64,000 nt of DNA. It comes from Alphaproteobacteria bacterium (GTDB lineage: Bacteria; Myxococcota_A; UBA796; CAJQPC01). The notes under the pieces are model-generated. The model was not told where the DNA came from and ran no database searches. It worked only from the letters and a program-made list of their open reading frames with translations. Numbering within the stretch: the first letter of the stretch is position 1; each line of letters starts with the position of its first letter. This document shows, in pieces, positions 44,193-51,250 of the stretch. The stretch lies in the NCBI GenBank assembly GCA_020632795.1, contig JACKEV010000006.1, positions 1,050,501-1,114,500 on the forward strand, in the 5' to 3' direction. The position numbers were made by a program, and so were the translations under genes.

Positions 44193-45668
44193 GTGATCGA
44201 GGAGTTCCTGAAGGAGCGCGGCGAGGCTCTCGTCCAGGTCAACGACCGGACTACCCTGGCTGCATGGCATCAGGCCTTTGCTGAGAGATGGGGCCCCAGG
44301 GCATCCCGCTTGGCGTGTTCGGCCAACGGCGTCTTCGGGCTCGACGGAGACAGGCAGGTGCGCGACGACGTGGGCTACCTGGCCGTCGAGGCAGCCCGGC
44401 CGAGGAAGAGTTCCCCCTACGTTCTCATCAGCGTGAACCCTGGGTGGAGCGAGCAGACGAGCCGGCTCCAGCGCCCTCTGATGGGGCAGGGGCCGGGTGA
44501 CGGCTCCATCGATCCTGAACGCTACGAGGCATTCAGGCGTGCTGCCTTCCCCCGATGGATGAATGAGGTCGTCTCGAAGGTCGGGCGCTCACGGGGAGCC
44601 TGGTGGAACAACGCCCTCAACTTCCTGCATCGGGTGGCTGGCCTTCAGCCTCCGGGGGGGATGGCCGAGCTGCGGCCCGAGCTCGATGTCATCGGATGGG
44701 AGCTGTGGCCCATGCACTCGCGGCGCGACGGCCTGACGGCAGCCGCGAGGAGAGCGCCGGTCTTGCGAGACTTCGCTGTCGCCAGCATCGACGCGGCCCT
44801 GCGGATGCCCTCCCAGGCGGTGGTGTTGGCATCAACGGCTGGCTTTGAGCTGGTGGAAGGCGAGATGGGTGACCGCTTCGAGCGGTTGGACGGAGCGACC
44901 ATCGGTGGGATCCGGGTCGCCCGGTTCAGGAGCCGCAGCACTGGTCGGGTCCTGCACGCCATCCGGCGCCAGCTCTTCTCGGGCTTCGGTGTGCCGCCAC
45001 GGGCGACGACGAGTGCCTTGATCCGCTGGGTGCGCGGAGAGGAGGCGGGAGATGTGGTGGAGCATGAGCGAGCTGCCCCAGACCTCCCCCCGCTCAAGGT
45101 CCAAGGTCTCCAGCCGAGTGGCCCGGTCCTGTGGCTCAGGCATGTCACAGGCCACGAAGACCTGAAGCTCTCCGCCCTCGATGAAGACGCCCCAGAGGAG
45201 GAGGTGCATCGTAGGATCGGCGGCTACTGGCAGCTGGGGCTCAGCGGGCCGCGTGCGCGGCCCATACGCCAGGCGCTCACGGATGGACGCCCGGTATTGG
45301 TGGTGGGCGTGGCGGGGGCCCGTGTCGTGAGAGTGTTGGAGGTGGTGAAGGAGCCGGATGAGCCCATCGAGCAGATCGAAACAACCGGTGTGGCTGTGTT
45401 CCGGCGCCAAGCTGTGCAGCCCCAGGCACTTCGCTGGCCCGGAGACTCCAGCGCGCGTTGGGGGACCCGATTCAAGGCTGTACAGGGGCTGGAGAAGTCG
45501 CCCATCCGAGTGCGACTCCACACAGCGACCCTGGATGACAGCTCGTGGATCGGGCGGCCTGTCCAGGGAGTGAAGGCGATCCCTCAGAACCCAGGGCTCT
45601 ATTCGACAGAGGAGGAGTTGCCTGGATGCCGATCAAGCGCACTCTTCGATGACCGCGGCCGGGGCTGA
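44193..45668 (+). CDS. Uncharacterised protein divergent from the R-M operon
   Basis: A 491-aa protein from GTG at 44193; an ATG at 44139 would add 18 residues of low-complexity Gly/Pro sequence. I do not recognise the family. The N-terminal half has SPYVLISVNPGWSEQ near 75 and WWNNALNFLHRV near 135, faintly like a uracil-DNA-glycosylase-fold start, but no catalytic set can be assigned. The C-terminal half is beta-rich. Its 3' end overlaps the convergent OB-fold gene by 70 bases. Its place beside an hsd operon suggests a defence or counter-defence role. Confidence 0.65.
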   Translation: MIEEFLKERGEALVQVNDRTTLAAWHQAFAERWGPRASRLACSANGVFGLDGDRQVRDDVGYLAVEAARPRKSSPYVLISVNPGWSEQTSRLQRPLMGQGPGDGSIDPERYEAFRRAAFPRWMNEVVSKVGRSRGAWWNNALNFLHRVAGLQPPGGMAELRPELDVIGWELWPMHSRRDGLTAAARRAPVLRDFAVASIDAALRMPSQAVVLASTAGFELVEGEMGDRFERLDGATIGGIRVARFRSRSTGRVLHAIRRQLFSGFGVPPRATTSALIRWVRGEEAGDVVEHERAAPDLPPLKVQGLQPSGPVLWLRHVTGHEDLKLSALDEDAPEEEVHRRIGGYWQLGLSGPRARPIRQALTDGRPVLVVGVAGARVVRVLEVVKEPDEPIEQIETTGVAVFRRQAVQPQALRWPGDSSARWGTRFKAVQGLEKSPIRVRLHTATLDDSSWIGRPVQGVKAIPQNPGLYSTEEELPGCRSSALFDDRGRG

Positions 45669-46087
45669 TCCGCCACCTCGACCAGCAGCAGCTCGATGCA
45701 GGCGAAGCTCTCCACCCGCGCATCCACGGTGACCGTCTCCCCCGGTGCGACCCGCAGCGGCCAGCGCCGCTCGGGCTTGGCCGGTGCGATCAGCAGCCGC
45801 TCGGCGTAGTCCGAGGTCTTGAGCGCCACGTCGATGCCGCGGGAGTGGTGCCGGCGGACGAAGGCCACGGTGCCCTGGACGCGCAGCACCCGCCCCCCAT
45901 AGCGCGCCTCCGCGGCGAGCTGGTTGCCGGCGAAGGCCGCGTACAGGGCCTCGGCGGTCACCGTCTCCGGCGGCTCGCCCGCGGCCTGGCTGGTGACCGG
46001 CTCGGCGTCGTTGACCGCCTGCTCATCCTCCAGGCCCAGGGCCCGCTCGCCCTCCAGGGTGGGCTCGTCCAGCTCTTCGTTCTCCAT
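45599..46087 (-). CDS. OB-fold (tRNA_anti-like) protein
   Basis: A 162-aa protein. The ATG at 46087 is chosen because AGGAG precedes it by six bases; an ATG at 46183 lies upstream. The N-terminus is acidic. The domain from about 45 to 140 (AEALYAAFAGNQLAAEARYG, then RVLRVQGTV ... ESFACIELLL) matches the tRNA_anti-like OB fold found in small accessory proteins, which may bind single-stranded nucleic acid. The C-terminal 20 residues overlap the opposite-strand gene. It follows the replication genes of the outer element. Confidence 0.65.
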   Translation of the reverse strand: MENEELDEPTLEGERALGLEDEQAVNDAEPVTSQAAGEPPETVTAEALYAAFAGNQLAAEARYGGRVLRVQGTVAFVRRHHSRGIDVALKTSDYAERLLIAPAKPERRWPLRVAPGETVTVDARVESFACIELLLVEVADQPRPRSSKSALDRHPGNSSSVE

Positions 46088-46215
46088 GCTCGTCTCCTGC
46101 GTGGCCGTCTCGGCCGGGTGGGTGATCTCGGCGGCCCGCACGCGGCGGGAACGCCAGGGCAACAGCTCAGCGAGGCTCTGCATCAGCAGCTCCGGGTCAG
46201 GTGGGCCAGGCGGCC

Positions 46216-46315
46216 CAGGGTGAAGGGGTGTGCCCCGGGGGCCGAAGCCCCCGAGGCGTGCGCGCGAGCCAGGGAACTTGCGATGACGGAGGGCAAGCGC
46301 GCAGGGTGAAGGGGT
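46216..46315. repeat. 14-bp direct repeat
   Basis: CAGGGTGAAGGGGT occurs at 46216-46229 and again at 46302-46315, 86 bases apart, in the non-coding gap after the 218-aa gene. No function is apparent. Confidence 0.45.
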
Positions 46316-46972
46316 TCACGGGTCCTCCCGCCCGGCGCGGCGTCGCGTCCAGGGCTGGGGCACCCGATGGTTGGAGAGGTTGTGGTGGTGAATGCCGTTG
46401 GGCAGCAGGAACCGGATGCGCTGCCGGGTCACCTCGACCACCTGGGAGCCGGGGCGCAGGTAGCAGACCAGGCCATACTCCCGACCACGGATCAGCCGCC
46501 CTAGCGTGTTGAAGAGCTGGTCGCGCTCCCACCCCAGGGCCAGGGCCTGCTCCGCGATGGCCTCGACCTTCTCGATCGCACCCGGCGCTGGCGTGACGAT
46601 GAAGCCGCCCTCGGGGCAGCGCTGGGCGCTGAGGTCGTGCTCGTTGAAGGGCAGCCCGAAGCGGGCCGCGACCTCCTGACGGGCGAGGTACTCGGCCTCG
46701 GCTCGCGGAAGCTCACCCTCGTACTCGATGACGGCGGCGCGCTCCTCGAAGACCTCCTCCAGCTCGGGCGGCCAGGCGCCGTCGTCCTGCTGGAGCACGG
46801 GCTCGTCATCCGGCTCAACATCAGGGGGCTCCAGCTCCTCAGCAGGCGCGACGGGCGCGACCTCCTCCAGGGACACCGACACCACCAGCGTGGGCGCCGA
46901 TGGCCCCTGCGCGGACCCCTCGGCAATGGGCAGGCCCAGGACCTCCAGGCCGAAGCGGGCGAGCAGGTTCAT
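46316..46972 (-). CDS. Hypothetical protein with mobile-element ERAAxxEYEGxLPRAEAE motif
   Basis: A 218-aa protein. An acidic Pro/Glu linker (about 30-75) is followed by ERAAVIEYEGELPRAEAEYL near 80, a short motif recurring in replication and helicase-linked proteins of integrative elements. The rest (about 100-218) has a basic end. It is downstream of the primase gene across a 310-base gap carrying iteron-like repeats, so it may act in replication. Family not recognised further. Confidence 0.6.
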   Translation of the reverse strand: MNLLARFGLEVLGLPIAEGSAQGPSAPTLVVSVSLEEVAPVAPAEELEPPDVEPDDEPVLQQDDGAWPPELEEVFEERAAVIEYEGELPRAEAEYLARQEVAARFGLPFNEHDLSAQRCPEGGFIVTPAPGAIEKVEAIAEQALALGWERDQLFNTLGRLIRGREYGLVCYLRPGSQVVEVTRQRIRFLLPNGIHHHNLSNHRVPQPWTRRRAGREDP

Positions 46973-47057
46973 CGCCCACCCCCGATCCCGGGCTCATGCC
47001 CGCAACGTCCCAGCCCATCTGGCCACGAATAACGGCCCTTCAAATCGGAACTTCGAG

Positions 47058-47274
47058 CAAGATCCCAAGATCCCGAGGCTTCGGCGTGTAGCTGTAGATG
47101 TCTACAGAGAGACTCTCTTTCACCGACCGGACGCCCCCGCGCCGAGAAGTCGATCTCTCTAGAAAAGGCTAGTTTTCTAGAACGGGATCTTGGGATCTTG
47201 ACCGAATGCGCAAGGCTAAAGGCTGAGAACGCGCCGGGACCTTGCTGGGCTCTCGCCGGGATCCTGGGACCTTG
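47058..47274. repeat. Iteron-like and inverted repeats; possible origin
   Basis: The gap 46973-47282 is non-coding and locally AT-richer. CAAGATCCCAAGATCCCG (47058-47075) is exactly reverse-complemented at 47183-47200, and each arm is a tandem pair of GGATCTTG units. Related copies lie at 47257-47274 (CGGGATCCTGGGACCTTG) and a half unit at 47235-47244. Between them CTAGAAAA-GGCTAG-TTTTCTAG forms a hairpin. Iterated 8-mers beside a primase-helicase suggest an origin or initiator-binding site. Confidence 0.6.
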
Positions 47275-47282
47275 TCTGGGCA

Positions 47283-50200
47283 TCAGCTCTCCTCCACGCC
47301 GCGCACACCACCCCATCCGCGGGGATGGCCGTGCGGAAACGGGTCCACATCCAGGGCTGCGCCCGCCCGGCCAAGGTCGAGGGCCAGGAGCCGAGGTCGC
47401 TTCCCGTCCAGCAGGACCCGGCGCTCCAGGTCCACGACGTAGCCACCCCGCTCCAGGTTCTCCTTGGCGAGCCGCCGCAGCGCGCCCTTGCCGTTGGTCT
47501 CGTCGGGCAGCCCGGCCTTGCGACGACTCTCCAGGAAGAGCTGGTAGCAGGTCGCCAGGTGCAGGCAGGTCAGCAGGGTGCCGTCCGCCTCCTGGATGAC
47601 CGCGTAGTGACGGTCTTCCTCCAGGAGCCGGTTGTGGGCCAGCATGGAGCAGCCCTCGACGAAGCGGTCCAGGGGGCTCTTCCCCCCCTCTTCACCGTCC
47701 ATCACCGCGTCAATGACGGCGGCCAACGCTCGGGGCACCGCGAGCGCGGGCAGCTTCACTCCCCGAGCTTGAGCGTAGGCCCCGAACATGGCGAGGCCGA
47801 ACACCACGACCGCCAGATTGTCCTGACAACGCGGGGACGCCCTCTCGCCGTTGGGCAGCCTCGCCAGCAGCGCCCGGGTGTCGCGCAGGGCCTCCTGGAT
47901 CAGCGGGCCTGCTTCGATACTCAGGCTGAACCGGGCGTAGTCCTGGGCCAGGGCGGCGAGGTCCAGGGCACGCAGAGTCCTCAGCGCCTCCCGATACAGG
48001 GGATGGCTGGCCAGGTCGTTGCGGTTCGGGCTCACCGACACGAAGCGGTCGAGCAGCGCCGGGTCGTCGGGGCAGGCCTCCCCGGACAGGCACACCGGGG
48101 CGCTCAGAGCGTAGGTGTTGACCCGCTGGTCTGGACGCCCTCGGCTCTCGACCTCGCCGTTGTAGACCCGGCGCAGGACGCGGTGCAGCTCCGCCAGGTG
48201 CCGCTGCGTCATGTCGGACGGCTTGTACTCGTCGATCACCAGAGGGATCGACGCGGTCGCGGACAGCAGCCGGATCCGGGCGAAGTGGGTGTCGGTGGCG
48301 CTGAACGGCTCCGTGCGCGTGTAGCCGGCTAGGGGGAGCATGACCTGTGTGAGGAGCGTGGTCTTGCCCGAGCCCTGAGTGCCCGAGACCATGAGGATCG
48401 GGAAGTGACCCAGGGCCTCCATGACCAGGGGCTTGAAGGGCGCGGCGAAGAACCACCCCACCACTGGCAGCATCACCTCGGGTCTGTTGAGCTGGAGCAG
48501 GGTCGGCAGCACGCGCGCAGCCAGCTCCCGCGGGTCAGGCAGGGAGGTGCGCAGGCCGTGCAAGCGCGGCGCGAGCTGGGCTCCGGTGTCGAGGAACACG
48601 AGATCCGCATCCTCGACGAGACCATCGGGGCCGAGCAGGCCGTCAGACAGCACCCAACGTGGCCCATCCTGGGTGTGGTGTCGCCCGAGCACGGTGGTGC
48701 CTTGGCGCGTCTCCACCTCGGCCTGGGCGAGCAGGCGCAGCACGCCTTGCACGTTGTCGTCGCTGCCGGTCCATTGAAGATCAGGGCTGCTCAGCGTGTC
48801 GATGAAGCTGCGGCGGGAGGCCCAGGCACTCGGCGCGAGGGTGAAGGGGCCGACCACCTCGCCCCGGTCGGTGTGAGCCAGCGCGGTCATCGCCTCGCCC
48901 CTGTCGGTCATCAGACGGTCCAGGACCTCCAGGCGGAAGCTGGAGATGGCCAGGTCCTCGCCCTCTTCAGTGAGCAGGGTGTAGCGGTTGCCGGTGACCC
49001 GGACCTGGCCCTTGAAGAGCTCGTCCTGGGGCGTCTCCGGGGTCGGCGCTGCGCTGGACAGCAGCCTGCGGATCAGGCGGAGGCCCAGCCCGAAGCGCTC
49101 CTTGATCAGCCCGACGTAGTGCTCCTGGACGAGCTGGGACTGCTGGGCGACCTTCTCCAGCAACGGACGGAGCGGCTGCTCCAGCGCGGCCTTGTCGGTG
49201 TCCGCAGGGATGAGCAGCAGCAGGCGCTCCAGGTAGCGCGGCGCCCCCTCCACGATGGGGGCCAGCGCGGCAGCCCCCTGGTCCCGAAGGAACTCGTTGA
49301 GGTCGAGCTTGGCGCTGCCCTCCTCCCTGGGCAGCTCGGCCACGCGCACGTCCACGCCCGCCTCGTGCAGCGCCTCCGCGGTGGCCATCGCGCCCTTGAG
49401 GCCCGAGCCGTTGTCTTCGGAGTCGTTCACCAGCACGACGCGCTCTGCGCCGCGGCATCGCTCGATGAGCCGCGGCAGGTCGCGCTCGCGGAAGCGCGTG
49501 GTCGCCGGGGAGATGCAGGCGTAGCCGGCCTGGTCCGCCGCGATGCAGTCGGTGATGCCCTCGGTGATGAGCAGGACGCTGGCCCGGCGTGCGGCGTCCT
49601 CGTTGAAGAAGGGGACCTCGCCCAGCAGCTCGGAGACGTGGGGGTGCTTCGGCCCGTGACGGGGCAGCTTGCGGTACTTCGCCTGCTCCCAGGGCTGGTC
49701 CGGGGTGCGCTCGGTGCGCCGCCCCGCCATGCCGCCGACGCGACCTTGGACCCAGAAGGGGAAGACCAGCCGACCCTGGAAGAAGTCCACCACCTGACCG
49801 TCGCGGAGGCGGACGAAGAGTCCCGTGGCCAGGGCCAGCTCGGCGGACACCCCGCGCTCCCCCGTGAGGTGGGCCCACAGGCCGCCGTCGGCGTAGCCGA
49901 CACGGAACGTGTCGATGGAGTTGTCGCTCAGGCCGTAGTGACCCCGGAGGGCGGTCTCCCGCAGCTCGTCGGACAGGGCGCGGTGGTAGTAGGTCGCGGC
50001 GTGTGCGAGCAGTTCTTGGAGCTGTCGGCGTCGGGCTGCGGCCTCGAGCTGTCGGCGGAAGGCAGCGGGGTCCACGTCGGGGGGGCGCACGCCGTAGCGC
50101 TCGGCCAGGGCGTAGAGCGCCTCGCGGAAGGTGCAGCCGTGGATGTGCTGATAGAGCGCGAAGACGTCGCCGCTCTGGAAGTCGCCCCCGGAGTAGTCAA

Positions 50201-50387
50201 CGAAGACCTGCTTGACCGGATCGACGTAGAAGGAGGGGGTCTTCTCCTGGTTTACGGGGGAGAGGCCGCGAAGCTGGCTGCCCTCCTGCCGAAGCTGGGT
50301 GACCTCCGAGGCGAGCTGAACGATGTCCGCGAGGCGGCGGACCTCCTCCTTGAACTGGTCAGCGGCCAGGCGGCGCTCCTCGGTCAT
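47283..50387 (-). CDS. TOPRIM primase-helicase with zinc-less CHC2-like N-terminus
   Basis: A 1034-aa protein. The ATG at 50387 overlaps the previous stop (ATGA); a longer N-terminal frame is ignored. The N-terminal region aligns with DnaG (GLSPVNQEKTPSFYVDPVKQ, then SGGDFQSGDV), but the four zinc ligands are replaced. The TOPRIM core has LLITEGITD near 273 and VVLVNDSEDN near 320. The C-terminal NTPase has GTQGSGKTTLL near 670 and IPLVIDEY near 715. The role is priming and unwinding for element replication. It lies downstream of two small genes and upstream of the iteron region. Confidence 0.85.
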   Translation of the reverse strand: MTEERRLAADQFKEEVRRLADIVQLASEVTQLRQEGSQLRGLSPVNQEKTPSFYVDPVKQVFVDYSGGDFQSGDVFALYQHIHGCTFREALYALAERYGVRPPDVDPAAFRRQLEAAARRRQLQELLAHAATYYHRALSDELRETALRGHYGLSDNSIDTFRVGYADGGLWAHLTGERGVSAELALATGLFVRLRDGQVVDFFQGRLVFPFWVQGRVGGMAGRRTERTPDQPWEQAKYRKLPRHGPKHPHVSELLGEVPFFNEDAARRASVLLITEGITDCIAADQAGYACISPATTRFRERDLPRLIERCRGAERVVLVNDSEDNGSGLKGAMATAEALHEAGVDVRVAELPREEGSAKLDLNEFLRDQGAAALAPIVEGAPRYLERLLLLIPADTDKAALEQPLRPLLEKVAQQSQLVQEHYVGLIKERFGLGLRLIRRLLSSAAPTPETPQDELFKGQVRVTGNRYTLLTEEGEDLAISSFRLEVLDRLMTDRGEAMTALAHTDRGEVVGPFTLAPSAWASRRSFIDTLSSPDLQWTGSDDNVQGVLRLLAQAEVETRQGTTVLGRHHTQDGPRWVLSDGLLGPDGLVEDADLVFLDTGAQLAPRLHGLRTSLPDPRELAARVLPTLLQLNRPEVMLPVVGWFFAAPFKPLVMEALGHFPILMVSGTQGSGKTTLLTQVMLPLAGYTRTEPFSATDTHFARIRLLSATASIPLVIDEYKPSDMTQRHLAELHRVLRRVYNGEVESRGRPDQRVNTYALSAPVCLSGEACPDDPALLDRFVSVSPNRNDLASHPLYREALRTLRALDLAALAQDYARFSLSIEAGPLIQEALRDTRALLARLPNGERASPRCQDNLAVVVFGLAMFGAYAQARGVKLPALAVPRALAAVIDAVMDGEEGGKSPLDRFVEGCSMLAHNRLLEEDRHYAVIQEADGTLLTCLHLATCYQLFLESRRKAGLPDETNGKGALRRLAKENLERGGYVVDLERRVLLDGKRPRLLALDLGRAGAALDVDPFPHGHPRGWGGVRGVEES

Positions 50388-50881
50388 GCCCGCTCCTCGC
50401 CGGTGGGGACGACGACCAGGACACCGCGGCCCTCGGTGTCCTCCTCGACCAACAGCAAGGGCTGCTCGACGTAGGGCCGGAACCACGCGGCCAGCTCCTC
50501 ACCGAGCTGCTTCATCGCCTTGCCCGTGGCCTGATGCTCGGCGCTGCTCGACCGGCGCAGGGGGACCGAGCCCTGGAGGAGCGCGTCCACCAGCAGGGGC
50601 GCGTCGGGCCCTGCTCGGTCCAGCACGCCGGAAGGGCGCCGATGGCGCAGGAGGGCCGCGCAGAAGTCGGCGGCCTCGACCTCCAAGAGCCCGGCGCGCT
50701 CATGCTGCCCCAGGGCGTCGAGCCCAGGGACACCTGCGACGAGGTCCTCGTGGGTGATGCGCCGTAAGGGGGAGCGCGGCTGGGGGTCTGCTGGGGGCCT
50801 GGCGAAGCGGGACCAGGCTCCGTGCTTGGGGGTGGTGGGCGGTCGGGGGGCGGTCGGTTCGGGCGGGAGCGTCAAGGTCAC
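50384..50881 (-). CDS. Hypothetical protein upstream of the primase
   Basis: A 165-aa protein from GTG at 50881, overlapping the previous gene (GTGA) and the primase start (ATGA). The first 40 residues are Pro-rich. The middle contains THEDLVAGVPGLDALGQHER; the end is acidic and hydrophobic (EQPLLLVEEDTEGRGVLVVV). No family is recognised. Coupling suggests a role with the primase. Confidence 0.6.
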   Translation of the reverse strand: MTLTLPPEPTAPRPPTTPKHGAWSRFARPPADPQPRSPLRRITHEDLVAGVPGLDALGQHERAGLLEVEAADFCAALLRHRRPSGVLDRAGPDAPLLVDALLQGSVPLRRSSSAEHQATGKAMKQLGEELAAWFRPYVEQPLLLVEEDTEGRGVLVVVPTGEERA

Positions 50882-51147
50882 TCCTCCAGCTCAGGGCGGT
50901 GGCGTGCCCTGGCTCGACCGCCATCAGGCAGACGAACCTCTCCCACTCCGGGTGGAGCGTCCTCGGGGCGGATCTCGCCCCTCCGGATCGCTCGGCGGAT
51001 GGCCAGCCGTTGGACCAGGGCTCCGAAGCGAGCCAGGTTCTCCACGATCTCGGCGGCGTCGTCGCGCGTGAGCGGCTCCCCGGACATCGGCTGGAACAGA
51101 GCCAGTGTACGGTCGAGGAGGTCAGGGGGCTGGTGGGGCGCGGGCAC
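50878..51147 (-). CDS. Small conserved mobile-element protein
   Basis: An 89-aa protein from GTG. The segment PLTRDDAAEIVENLARFGAL resembles the core of small uncharacterised proteins that accompany recombinase genes on many plasmids and integrative elements. It begins the minus-strand run that leads to the primase. The C-terminus is basic. Function unknown. Confidence 0.6.
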   Translation of the reverse strand: MPAPHQPPDLLDRTLALFQPMSGEPLTRDDAAEIVENLARFGALVQRLAIRRAIRRGEIRPEDAPPGVGEVRLPDGGRARARHRPELEE

Positions 51148-51250
51148 ACTGGACTATTCGCGCCCTGGCACCCTGCCAGCCATCGGTGATCAGGTACGAA
51201 TCGCTGTCACTTATGCCTTGAGCGCTCCAGTCTCAACCATATGGAATCAA

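Noticed and set aside
48405..50474. 689-aa plus-strand frame opposite the primase
   Set aside because: Shadow of the TOPRIM-helicase gene; composition is typical of antisense GC-rich DNA.
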